A DNA stretch of 64,000 nt from Phycomyces blakesleeanus NRRL 1555(-) (lineage: Eukaryota > Mucoromycota > Mucoromycetes > Mucorales > Phycomycetaceae). The stretch spans positions 620,001-684,000 of the forward strand of contig NW_017265142.1 in NCBI RefSeq assembly GCF_001638985.1. The letters run 5' to 3'. The notes below the pieces were generated by a model that saw nothing but the letters and a program-made list of their open reading frames with translations, searched no databases and was not told the DNA's origin. This document shows positions 38,475 to 50,261 of the stretch, piece by piece (the first letter of the stretch is position 1; each line of letters starts with the position of its first letter). Position numbers and translations under genes: made by a program.

Positions 38475-41400
38475 ATGGAAGGTCTCTCAAACTTTTCTCA
38501 ACATTCACCTTCATTACCTCCACCGCCTCCATCGCCCCCACCGCCTCCACCACCGCCCAAACCCTCAAAGTTGCTTAATGAGGTAAGTATTACTGGGCGG
38601 GGAGAAAGGGGTTGGCAGTGGAGAAAGGGAAATAATATAATTAGTCTTGGCAACGCAATGATAAATCAAATAAGCGAGGAAAAAAGAAAAGACAAATATT
38701 TCTAACATTCTCGTTGAAATGGAATTGTTTTGTTTCAGCTTGATGATCTTCTATTCAAACTTGATCAGGAATCCAAGATGAAATCTGGCGTCGAAAATAT
38801 GCTAGAAGCTTATATTAAAGATAAAAAACGCACCAAAGATCTTGAATCTCAACTAGAAAGTTACAACTTGGCGATCGAGTCGATCAAAAAATCTATCGAG
38901 ACAATTCGTACACAAACCAGTAACAGCAAAGAGATTGCCGACATTGCTGCAAAACTAAAAACACATCATTACATTGGAAACACAGCTTCATTTTCAGCCG
39001 CAAATCCTGTCAAGGCACGTACAAAAGGAAGATCTAATAGCTCGCCAAATATCAAAGGAAAATACAAGGCTTCACAGGAGAGCATTTCTTTCCCTGACGA
39101 TGGCAAGTAGAAAACTTTAATAATTATAGTGGATTAGGGCCAGTAAGATGTAAAAACTTAACACACTCTCTTTTTTGGTGACACACACACATACACATTA
39201 GATGCTTGGCCAAATGGAAAGAAAATACCTCACATAATACATCAGTTAAAAGCAGATGAATGGAAAGTCGCCAAACCTGGACAATCAAATGAAGCAGCTA
39301 TCCTCAAGGAGTCAAAGTTGGAAAAACTCGAAACGTTGCTACGATTCATTAAAAAAACGGCTGACATTGATGTTTATTATCCTAAGCGTGGTCTGGTTAC
39401 CTGGTGAGCTAACCCGAAACATATTCAGAATATTTGAACAACTATCTGGTAAAAGCAAGGAGGCTAATTTAAAGGTATCTACTAGTCTGAGACAATGTGT
39501 TGCAAGTCCCAACCGAGAGATCCGTGTTATGGCACTTCGTACCCTGCGATATCTTGTTGGAGAGCCTATGGATGTAGAGCTGATGATGCAAATGCAACTA
39601 GACATTTTCATTATCAGGTAAGTTTTCAATGGAATTGCACAAAGGTACCATAGATTGATGTGAAAAAATTGATTATGTCCTGGTGTTTATTATGGCTTGC
39701 ATAGAGCCTTGGCACGAGATCCTGAACAGCATGAGCCTGAACGTGAACAGACCGTGAAACTTGTACGCTCGTTTATAGAGTACGGTGGTGTCAAATATAT
39801 CAGCCAAAATGTAGTACGTGCGGTTGTGGCTATTGCAGAACAACCAGATTGTCGTCTACGAAACATCTCTCTCGAAACATTAGCAGAGCTAAGTAAGTAT
39901 ATAATGACATTACGATAAGTACAAAAGAAATGGTCAATTGATTATTATGCTTCTACAAAAAAAAACAAAGGTATTCTGGACATTGGACTGACAGTTCGGT
40001 CAGGTGGTCTCCGAGTAGTAATGCAGGCATTATTGGATGGCCAGCTCAATATGGCAGAAGTTCTTATGCCAGCAATTATGTATGTGCTGGATACTCCTGA
40101 TAAACGGTGTTTCCTCAGACCAGGTGTAGAACTCGAACTACTCATTTCACCCTTTACCGAATCCAACAAGGGTGTCAATTGCGAAGAAAGACTCAAGAAT
40201 AGTGCGCGTGTAGTTTCTCTTATGCTCAAAAACTGGGCAGGTATCTTCTATATGTGTGCTAATAACATGCGAGCAGCCAGATCTGTTGTCCTGGCCTTGA
40301 AGATGCCTGTACCAGAAACCCAAGTAAGTATCCCCTTCTCATAGAGAGAGAGAGATAGAGAGAAACAGACACGTTTATAATTGAGTAATATTGCTGATAT
40401 CTTATTATTTACTCGTATTAGAAAATGGTTCTCGACATGTTCTTTGACATTTTTAGAGTCAAATTGCCTAAAGACTATAATAACTTTCTTTCAGGTCGAC
40501 AACACACAGTCCATATTGACCCGTCCGCCGCTGAGCCAATCAATCCTACTCCTCGCCGTGGTTTGATAAGCACACTTACAAATGGTCTGTTGGGGGAATT
40601 TATAGTTGCCGGGGGAATGCCTGCAGGTGTTTATGATCGTAGTAGTGGAAGTACAACTGCCAGTAATTCAGAGCGTCTCAAGCTTCTCGACCATCATCTT
40701 AGTATTATACTTATTATCTTTATCGAGTCTGATATTCTAATGGCTTTAATTGACATGGTCAAATCTGATGATGTCTATATTTCACGCAAAGCTACACTCC
40801 TTATTGGGGAGATATTACAACTATCCACACGACTACTGCCGATATCAATGGGTATACAAGTTCAATCATTACCGAAGTTATTTGCACTTGCCTCCAACTT
40901 TGATGATGAACAAGTTCGTCATAATGCTACTGCCGCTCTTGCACACATAGACAAACTCACTCGAGCTCGTGCACGTTATGTGACACCATTACCGACAAAA
41001 GGAGAACGATTGGCCACATCAACCCGTACTCAGGAAAAGGTCCATGAAGTAAAACTCAAGATCGGTTATGCGATTGACGATACACATTTTCGCCAACTTC
41101 TCATGGATTCACAAGTACTAAATACCAAAGATTACACAAAATGGTGCTGGGATAGTATTATTGAACTCTTGCAGGGTCCTTTGCTCAATCCACGACGATT
41201 AGACGAAGCCATGCGAGGAAAGAAATTCATCAAACGTCTTTTGGCTTTTTATCGCCCTTTCAAACACCAATTCTCAGATATCAAGGCCAACAAACCTAGT
41301 ATTACACGCTATGTCAAGTACGGGTGTACTTTACTGTCGACCTTATTAGGTCACCAAGATGGTGTGCGTTATCTGGGTGAGAATAAGTTATTTTCCGAGA

Positions 41401-43502
41401 TAGGCGAAGCTTTAAGCGAGCTAGGACCTCTTAATAACAACTCTGAGAATGAACCGATCTTCTCCAAGGAGCGTATGGAAAATACTTTGACAGCTGGTTA
41501 TTTTACCCTTCTCGGAACCTTAAGCAAACACAAGGAGGGTGTACGGATGCTAGAAAAATTCAAACTGTTCAGTCTTTTTTATCAGCTGTCTGAACTTAAG
41601 AACCGTGATGACATCAAAGTAGCCATGATTACCAACTTAGATTATACGCTCGATGGCCATCCTCGTGTCTTGTTATCCAAGATTATGACATCTGGGTACA
41701 ACCCTATCCGGTTATTTGCTACACAATACTTGGGGGTTATTATGAGACAATCTGAAAGCGAATACAATGATTGGATCATCCGACTTCTTGTTACTCAATT
41801 ATATGACACCCATCTAGATGTCTGTCAAGAAGCAGTCAATTTATTGGATGAGGCATGTGAGCGGCCGGCCAATCTTGAGCTCTTAGTCAAATTCCGTCCA
41901 AGCTTGGGCCATCTTGGAGAAATTGGAAACCCGCTTTTGTTAAGGTAAGCGTAAAATATAGGTTGTAAATATAGAAGCTAGATGGATTCTATTTCATTGC
42001 AGATTTCTCTCAACATCTACTGGCTTCCGCTACTTGAATGCACTTGGGTATGTGCATAAGGAGATGGATGAGTGGTTCGAGGTAAGTTTTTTAGACTAGT
42101 ATAACAACATTTGATTGTCTTTCATGACATTATGGGTGCTGGATAGCATCGTAATAAACACTATGTTGCCCAACTCGAGCTTTCGCTGGCGAGGGCTCTG
42201 ATCAATACACCTGATAAAAAATCATTAAATCCGTTTGAAGAGCGTGTGGATAGTGAAAATGATTTTGAGGCCTTGTAAGTTGTTGTGGAAACTTTTTTGC
42301 TTAAACATTGATATAATTATAATTGTAATTATAATTGTAAACATAAACATGTGTATGTATATGTGTATATGCATATCCTGATATTAGACAGCCAGGAGAT
42401 GGACTTACTCCCCCTCATTTCTATGGCGAGCTCACAAAGACAGAAGAAGGCTGTAATCTCCTTAAAGATCGGGGACACTTTCAGCTGTTCGTAAAGGATA
42501 TCCGCAATTACTCTGTTGAGAACCATGATGTTGAAGAATTAAGGAAACTCAAAGCAGTATTGTGGGCTGTTGGTAACATTGGAGCTACACGAAATGGCCT
42601 ACCGTTTCTGGAAGAAGAAGATGTTGTCAAAGATATTGTAGCCATGGCTGACAGCAGCGAGGTTCTTTCACTTAAGGGGTAAGTTCCGTATAGCATAATT
42701 AAAGAAAAGCATTTTTTTTGATATGCTTATGCAATATACTTTAGGACTTGCTACTATGTGCTCGGGTTAATTTCAAAGACTAAACAGGGCATGGAGCTTC
42801 TAAGTGAATTAGGCTGGGAAGGTGTACTTGGCCCGCATGGTGGAGCCGAAGGTCTCTGTGTTCCGCTAAACCTAAGAGTTTTTCTGACGGTAAGAGATAA
42901 AGGATGAATACAATATTAGGTTTTTGTTATTCGCCTAAAAAAATCTTAATAACCTGATCGATCTTAGATCCGTAATTGGAAATATTCGGCCGGCCTACCT
43001 CAGCCACCACGCCTACCACTATCAGCGACCAGAGATCCAATTGCGTCGGATATTCTAAAGAATATTGGAGATATGAGCAATCATATTATGGCCAATGAGG
43101 CATCAAAGAATTTGGCCAAGTAAGAACAATAACGATTTGAAGTCTAAAGTCTAATAATAATGACTGACATTTTTCTTTGTTGCTGTGTTTAGGTTACGCC
43201 AACGTTACCCAGAGTCATTTCAGAGGGTAGATTTGTACTATGCTGTTTGTCAGTTGCTTGGAAGCTATCATTTTAGATCCCCTGTGAGAAAATATGTTTT
43301 GGAGATCTTTGACATGCGTTTTACACCCGAGTTATTACAGGGTTTGGATGATGTTGCGGCGCGGCTGATACCCGATGAGGGTTGGTCTAATCAAGACAGC
43401 CAACCTCGGCTTGGTTCTGGGCATATTCACACTGAAACTGTTGTCCAGCAAGAGAAGCTGGTGCCAAAAACCATAAAAATCGGCTTCAATATTGCCGCAT
43501 AA
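38475..43502 (+). CDS. RICTOR-type TORC2 subunit (Ste20/Avo3/Tsc11 family)
   Basis: Start taken at ATG 38475 (MEGLSNFSQHSPSL); an in-frame ATG lies slightly upstream. A polyproline stretch (PPPPPSPPPPPPPPKPSK) precedes a coiled coil resembling HR1 (LDDLLFKLDQESKMKSGV... YNLAIESIKKSIE). The rest is the RICTOR helical-repeat scaffold: VRVMALRTLRYLVG-like (here EIRVMALRTLRYLVGEP); VVRAVVAIAEQPDCRLRNIS; GGLRVVMQALLDGQLNMAE; YVLDTPDKRCFLRPGVELEL; LMKSDDVYISRKATLLIGEI-like; LLVTQLYDTHLDVCQEAVNL; LDEACERPANLELLVKFRP; AVLWAVGNIGATRNGLPFLE; GTCYYVLGLISKTKQGMELL. TORC2 controls actin, membrane and AGC kinases. An intron near 39403-39485 resolves what first looks like a frameshift. Roughly ten exons. 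Confidence 0.92.
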
Positions 43503-43705
43503 TTTATGAGAGTTTGATGTTTCGTTTTTTTTTTACTTCTTTCTCTTGCTTTACTCCGATTTATTCTTAGTCACAAATGGGATCATCTGCCTTTCGTATG
43601 ATTGGCTGTCCTCCTCCTACATCCATCTATCTATCTAATTTTCACTTTAAAAAAGAACAAGAAAACCCACACTCTTATTTATCCATCTCTTCCTCTTAAT
43701 CTTCC

Positions 43706-44990
43706 ATGACAGACGCATTATCTCCTGGCTCTCCAGCCTCTTCTGTTGGCCTGCGACGAAAGTACCGTTTTGCTACCGAGGTCGTCACCGTCGATAACTC
43801 AGACGATCCTCATAATGCCGCTTCAGTGCCTATTTATCAATCTGCCACTTTTAAGCAAAAAACAGCTGCAGGAGGGGGAGAGTATGACTATTCTCGCAGT
43901 GGAAACCCCACACGCACTCATCTTGGTAAGCAGCCATATGAGGTTCTAGTATGCATACTCATCAATCTTCATAAATAAAGAGAATCATCTGGCCAAGATT
44001 ATGGGTGCCAGTCGTGCTTTGGCAGTGACAAGTGGTATGAGCGCATTAGATGTTATTACTCGTCTAGTCCGTGCCGGTGAAGAAATCATTGCAGGCGATG
44101 ATCTCTATGGTGGAACCAATCGACTCTTGACCTTCCTTGCCACATCTCAAAACATTAAAACCCATCACGTGGATACTACTTGCTCAGAGTCTGTTTTGCC
44201 TTTCCTCGACCCAGTCAAGACACGCTTGGTTTTACTGGAAACCCCCACAAACCCATTGATTAAAATTTGTGATATACCCACTATTGCAAAGTACGTCCAC
44301 GAAAAGTGCCCCAATGCACTCGTTGTTGTTGACAACACAATGATGAGTCCTTATTTGCAGCGTCCATTGGAATTGGGTGCCGATATCTCCTATCACTCGG
44401 CCACAAAGTATCTTTCCGGTCATCACGATTTGATGGCTGGCATTGTCGGCACTCGTGAGAGTTCTGTAGCAGACCAATTGTATTACGTCATCAATGCAAC
44501 CGGATGTGGTCTTGGGCCATTCGACTCATGGCTACTTTTGCGTGGTGTGAAGACCTTAGCAGTACGTATGGATAAGCAACAGGCAAGTGCAATTCGAATT
44601 GCCGAATATCTTGAGAACCAAGGCTTCAAGGTTCACTATCCTGGATCCCGCAAGCACCCTCAATACGAGCTACACAAGCGAATCGCTGATGGACCTGGAG
44701 CTGTACTTAGTTTTGAGACTGGTGATATCGGAATCTCTGAACGTATTGTCGAAGCTGCCAAATTGTGGAGTATCAGTGTGTCATTTGGTTGTGTGAACTC
44801 ACTCATCTCCATGCCTTGTCGCATGTCCCACGCTTCTATCCCTGCCCACATTCGTGCCGAGCGATCTCTTCCCGAGGATCTTATTCGACTGTGTATTGGT
44901 ATTGAAGATTGCGAGGACTTATTAGAGGATCTTGAGTTGGCCCTCTTGAGTGCAGGTGCCTTACCTGGCTTAGATGCCAAGGCTACCTAA
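43706..44990 (+). CDS. Cystathionine beta-lyase (PLP enzyme)
   Basis: Two exons, 43706-43925 and 43981-44990, joined through HL-ENHL, giving about 408 residues. A Cys/Met-metabolism PLP fold is clear: PIYQSATF, YDYSRSGNPTR, ALAVTSGMSALD, GDDLYGGTNRLL, LLETPTNPLIKICDI, VVVDNTMMSPYLQRPLELGA, and the PLP lysine in SYHSATKYLSGHHDLMAG. The C-terminal half has VKTLAVRMDKQ, FGCVNSLISMPCRMSHA and RLCIGIEDCEDLLEDL. Cleaves cystathionine to homocysteine, pyruvate and ammonia in methionine synthesis. STR3/metC-type residues favour beta-lyase, but gamma-lyase-like activity cannot be excluded by eye. Confidence 0.9.
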
Positions 44991-45288
44991 TATCTGATTA
45001 TTCTTACAAATTATTTTTATCATTTCCATACCTACTGTACATCTACTTTTATCTTTTTATTTCTTCGTTTTATTATTATTATTAGTTTTAATCAAAACAT
45101 GCTATGAAAAACAATTAAAAAATTATATAAGAAAAAATAAGGCGTGTCTAAAAAGATCTATTTTAGATTTTTTTTTAAAAAATAGTCTCTGATTTACGTT
45201 GCGTATGTGGAATGAGTTTTTGTAGTGTACTTTAAAATAAAGAAGTAAAAATAGAAGACAATAATAATAATAATAATAATAACAGAAA

Positions 45289-48200
45289 TTAGATGAGTCG
45301 TTGTGGAGCCGGAATGATAACCTCAATCTTGGCTTCTTGGACTTTGTTTCCGGATACAACACGCACAACCAACAAATCACGGCCACCTTTTGTAACAAGT
45401 TCGGACGATGGTGAATAAGTGAGTTGATTCAGTAGTTTGTTGATTTCTTGTTGACTATGGGTTGTTCGGTCCTTCCATGGCTGTGTGCCGACCTGCAGCT
45501 CGCCATAGGCAATCTCAATTTCAAGACGTGCCTCGGTCAAATCACCACGAATATAAATTGTGTCTAATCCTTGGAAACGACCCGGAGGAGCGTCTAACCA
45601 GGTTCCTGTATGATAGAGATGTTGGCTAGGTCCCATAATTTGCCATGATCCATTCGGGTGATGACGTCCAAGATCAAACCGCTTAAATAATACATCAATG
45701 ATACTGCCCGGCTGGATGTCAAGACTGTTGGTCATCTTTCCAAAAAGATGTATATTCCAACTCTCAAGGGATTTCAATTCCGCTTCAGCCTTGGGATTCG
45801 GAAGCAGGTATTTATAAATTTCCAGGTAACTGGCGGGGTAAAGAACGTGGCGTGGCAAAATTGTAAAATTAGCAGCCTCAAGAGGAGCTCTGTGCTCACG
45901 AACATAAGATGTAATAGCTTTGGGTCCATGGCAGTTGAAGCATTTGGGATCATAAGCATATGACGAGAAAGAACTCTCTGCCATCTCGCGGAATAGTGTC
46001 CAACCACGTTTGAAGCGCATCAGTCCTTGGGGCAAGTAGAGATTCTTGTCATTGAGGGTCCATTCACGGTCAGACCAGACGCTTGAATAGTCCGATCCAA
46101 TAAACTCGAGATTAGGGTCAGGGGGAGCACGCAGCCAGAGAGCATCCATATCCATGTAGGTACCACCGTAGCTGTAAAGAAGGTACAGTCTCACATAATC
46201 CGTCAAGTGCCAGTAAAAGAAAGACTCATTCTCCCATCGTTCCCAGTTCTGTAACCAATCGAGTGTTCCAGGGCCAAAGTACCAGTGCCAGTTCAAGAGA
46301 TTTTCCTTGTCTATGTGAACAACATGTATTTTGTAACCACGGCTAATATAATCCTTGAAAAAGTCGGTAGACAGAGTATTGGAAATCATGAAAATCACGG
46401 CCCTTGGTTGGTGAATCCAGACCAGCTCGAGCGCTCTCCAATGGCGGTCTGTAAATGTGGAGGGATCGCTGGTCCAACAAACCCAATAGATGAGATCCCA
46501 GTCGTTGTCCGAATAGACCGAAGTCCGCTGTGACAATACATTTGGGATGATCCAGGCATCGTTCTCTCCAAGGCGGGATTTTTCTAACTGGTCTTTAACC
46601 GTCTGATCAGCAATTTTTGTTACCAATGGTTGATTGTGCAAAGTAATACCCTTGACAGGATCACATTCTAAATTATAGGATCGCCAATCATCAGATCTTT
46701 TGTGGCAAGGGTAACACACAGAACATGAACGAATGGCTGGTCCCCCACTACATTGGGATCGCCCTTGTTTGGCAAGGCCATACATAGTCTGAAGCCGATC
46801 GCCACCACCAACTCGCATAGCCAACAAATCGTCTTCGCAAACCTCGTTTTCTTGAATCCTAGGATCATGAATGGGTTTGATTGTATGCCCAAATAGCCAC
46901 ACAGCCAAGTTCTGGTCGTCTCGGGCAATGTAACGCACGACGGTCTTGGCACGGGTGATCCAGTCGGCGACATCATGTGAGATTACATACAATGAGCCAG
47001 ATGTATAAGCCGGCAATATGGGCATCCCATAATCTGTATTCATAGCAAGCTTAGAATCATCAGAGGGAGGCATATTTCTACAGATAAAACAAAGCATCTT
47101 TAAAACAAATTCTTTCGTATCCCATCCCCCCTTTTACCTTGCTAATATTTCTCTACATACCTATAAGCAAGTCCTCGCCAATATTCAGCTTTTGGCCCAA
47201 GGGCAATAAGCTCAGAAGTAAGAAGATCCCAGCGTACAAACATATCATCTTCAGTTTTAATGAGATATTCATAATCTACACTGGATGCCCAACGCAATGC
47301 TTCTAGCACTTTGTGGCTTTTGTCTTGCTCAATATCTGACGAAGGTACTATCAGCATATCATGATTTTCACTTGATTCTTGGACAATGAGTTGACCATAT
47401 TTCATCTGGGCTGAAGCGGAGGGAGGTTTTCCCAAGACAAACCGATAAGAATCATTAGGAAGCCATTGTAGAGTCGTTTCACGCATAGCCTGTCTACGTT
47501 GGCGACCCTGTTCTGTCCAGGACGACATGACTAGCACAAGCTGTTTGGTTTGAATGGTTGTATCAAGCTGGACACCTTCCATAAGCTCGCTACTTCTATA
47601 TTCTACTTTCCCGATCTCATATATGGTTGCCCACAGTGTACAACATGTGACAAAGAAGAGCGGCAATACAAGTACTCGGACGATAGTCGACTTGGAATGA
47701 AGGCGCAGGTCCGACTCAGCGTCAGCCTTGCGCGAATACTTTGGGTTGGAGGCCAAAGTAAGCTTTAAAAGTGTACCCACTAGTAATACACCGCTCGCCG
47801 ACATCCAGATGGTGATGGGATCCTGCAGATTCTGCAAATAAGCCGAGATGGACCAATTTAATGCCATTAGGGTAATCAACCGAAAGATGGCATTGATGAT
47901 CTCGTAATGATATAACCACCGTCTGATCATGCTTGTCGAGAGTGTCCAACTCCAATAGCCAGCCAAAACGCACTGTAGTTACAAGGATAAAGTTATAACA
48001 AGCATATGTATAAAGTTATTAACATGTTTCTAAGCTTGTATTTACTAATAATACTATACCCAGAGGTTGGCAACCCAGTAATCTGTCTGAGTATTGCCCA
48101 AAACAAGTGGTCCTCCTGCATCGCGATTAGGTACATCATAAGCAGCCTTTATGTTATAGATAATGCCTAAAAGAGCCGGCGAAAGACTGAGGATGTGCAG

Positions 48201-48293
48201 TAAGAGGATGAGGAGACGGCATTGTCGAGACACATTTTGGCTGGCGATGGGCAATGGTCGGAAGGACGGAAGTCCGCTTGGCTGGATGATCAT
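45289..48293 (-). CDS. Multi-TM fusion of GT31-like and GT32-like glycosyltransferases
   Basis: Three exons, 48293 down to about 48062, 47975 to about 47157, and about 47080 to 45289, giving about 950 residues. The start is MIIQPSGLPSFRPLPIAS. About four hydrophobic helices lie in the first 200 residues (for example LLILLLHILSLSPALLGI; VRVLVLPLFFVTCCTLWATI). Next is a beta-1,3-galactosyltransferase-like (GT31) half: VLVMSSWTEQGRQRRQAMRE, DKSHKVLEALRWAS, YEYLIKTEDDMFVRWDLL, YTSGSLYVISHDVADWI, with an EDD metal motif. The second half has the sugar-binding DXD fold of GT32/alpha-1,4-galactosyltransferases: YWVCWTSDPSTF, YVRLYLLYSYGGTYMDMDAL, GSDYSS, NCHGPKAITSYV. Probably a Golgi enzyme making two successive linkages. 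Acceptor unknown. Confidence 0.82.
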
Positions 48294-48491
48294 CAATACA
48301 TGACTAGACAATGACAAGAATGCTTACCATCGGCATGGATCCAGCAAGAGAACAACCTGGAAAAGAAACAAAAATGGCGATTGTGTGGAGCTCTAATGAA
48401 GTTCCAAAAACCCTGCCTTTGAAAATAAAGATCATCCTTATAGGCGTCACACTGTCCCACTTCTTATTTCTTTTTTTAGGAATTCTCTGTT

Positions 48492-49748
48492 TTATTGATC
48501 GTCCTCATCTTTATCAAACTCCATGTCCGCTGTGTTTAAGAACTCACTCATGCTTGGATCATCATCATCTTCCTGGCTTGCATTTACCATTTCCTCAAAC
48601 ATATAGTCATTAGATTCTTCTGTGGGCCCATTAGAATCGTGCTGGTAAGTATACATGTCCATCCCTGTGGCTGGGTGTTGTTGTTTGTCATAAACGTCGT
48701 ACGCCTGTACAAAGTCCGGTAAAACCGATGCCGCTGCCACTGGTTCATTTCCACGGGCCATCGGACGAACCTCGTCCTGAATCCCCGGAATTTCACGTAC
48801 AAACACACCTTGAAGTGCATGCTCAATTTTTAACTGCTGTTGCTGCCCATACTTTAGAGTAACTTCATCAATATCCTACAAATATACATACCCACGTAAG
48901 ACAAATATTCAATATTTTACATACATACATACATATATATATATATGTGTATCGACCCTTACCTGAGCATTAGTTGCTTCATTTAGACTAGCCAAAGATG
49001 CCCAGAAACTCTCTTTTTCTTGTTTCAATGCCTTCATACGTTCTTCATGAGTAACCTTTTGTTCCTTGACCTTGGTATCATGTTCTTCCTTTTCAAGCAA
49101 AATACATATTTAAATCCAAGTACACTAGCTGTTAAATTATTGGTTTTATAACATACAATAAGGCTATTAAGCTCCTCCTTGGTGTGTGCGATATCAAGGG
49201 GTGGAGGCACAATTGAAGCTAACAGACAAATTAACTGGATTGTAAAGTTGAGATTATGATCATAATCTACCTGCATTGTAAGGTGTAAAGATCTCAGATA
49301 GATAGTCGTGATTTCGCTTGTATCTTGCCATGGCGATATCACGGGAAGAAATGTCATCCAATTCATCTATCTCAACTTGTAAATGATCATACCAATTATT
49401 CCAATAAAACACATATTAAAAAGGTGTCTTCTTACCACCGGATGCTTCTTCATTATCCTCCATCAGCTGTGGTCCTTGCTAAAGGAATAAAATATACATT
49501 TCAGAGTTTATCGCAAAATATATTGACGATTGCATACGCTCTTGACAGCTTGGCTTGTTCTCTTTTGCTTTATCTTGTTTAAATCTCACCTTGCTTTGAG
49601 CTCGTTTGCGTTGCATCGTAGATGGGTCAGCCATTCCTGGTCGAAAGGCAGGTTGAGGCATGTAATGCGTAGCTGACATCCCATTTCCATTCCGTGCAGG
49701 TAGGCCATTAGCCTGTCCAGCCTGATTAAAATAAAATGCTGGATTCAT
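48492..49748 (-). CDS. BAF57/SMARCE1-like SWI/SNF subunit candidate without HMG box
   Basis: Start MNPAFYFNQAGQANGLPAR at 49748, stop 48492-48494; about five exons. After a glycine/proline-rich opening comes DISSRDIAMARYKRNHDYLS then EIFTPYN, closely resembling DIS.ARFQRNHRLISEI of BAF57. A coiled coil follows (TKEELNSLI, EKEEHDTKVKEQKVTHEERM, LKQEKESFWASLASLNEATN), as in the family. The tail is acidic (NASQEDDDDPSMSEFLNTAD) with VFVREIPGIQDEVRPM. No HMG box is visible before the RNH motif, unlike animal BAF57. It is probably a nuclear chromatin-remodelling subunit, but the match rests on one motif plus coiled coil, so confidence is moderate. Confidence 0.5.
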
Positions 49749-50261
49749 AATGTGGATAAAAGGAAATCGGAAAAGCCAGAGAAAGTCTCCCTTTGGACCA
49801 TTTTTGTGACGCGCCTTAAGGGTGGTGCGCGGAGTTTCCTGTGGTTTTCAAAAAGAATGTTTAATCGTAATGTAGACTTTTCGTGAAGCAAATTGTTGAA
49901 GACAACAGAATATCTCTTTCACATATTTTAAAAACCCAACTGGTGTGATTAAGAATATTTGGAAAACAGTTATAAAATTAAACTTTAGCATCTCTCATAA
50001 TTCTAAGCACAATATTCACTGATCAGCCATGCTTAAGTTGGTTTGCTCTAGTACGAACTTTACTATATGTGTAAATACTCAGGCTTTTGTTTTTGTTGTT
50101 TAATAAGTAAAAAGATTGAAAAGGTACACAAGCGTATTATATTGCGATAAAAATGTCAGATGGTAGGCTTTGATTTGGATGTCATATTTAATAATACACT
50201 ATAGCATCTATATAAGTCTGTACGATCAAGTAGCTGCTTATAGCACCAAATCTAATCAATC
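49749..50261. other. Intergenic region, no gene seen
   Basis: Upstream flank of the BAF57-like gene and 3' flank of the HECT gene. AT-rich with no gene signature. Confidence 0.5.

Noticed and set aside
38409..38705. Polyproline suggesting a formin (FH1)
   Set aside because: Downstream exons carry RICTOR helical-repeat blocks, not an FH2 domain, so the proline tract is part of the RICTOR N terminus.
39385..39490. Apparent frameshift in the RICTOR gene
   Set aside because: A GTGAGC donor at about 39403 and a CTACTAG acceptor at about 39485 give an intron of normal length that restores the frame in the conserved ALRTLRYL region.
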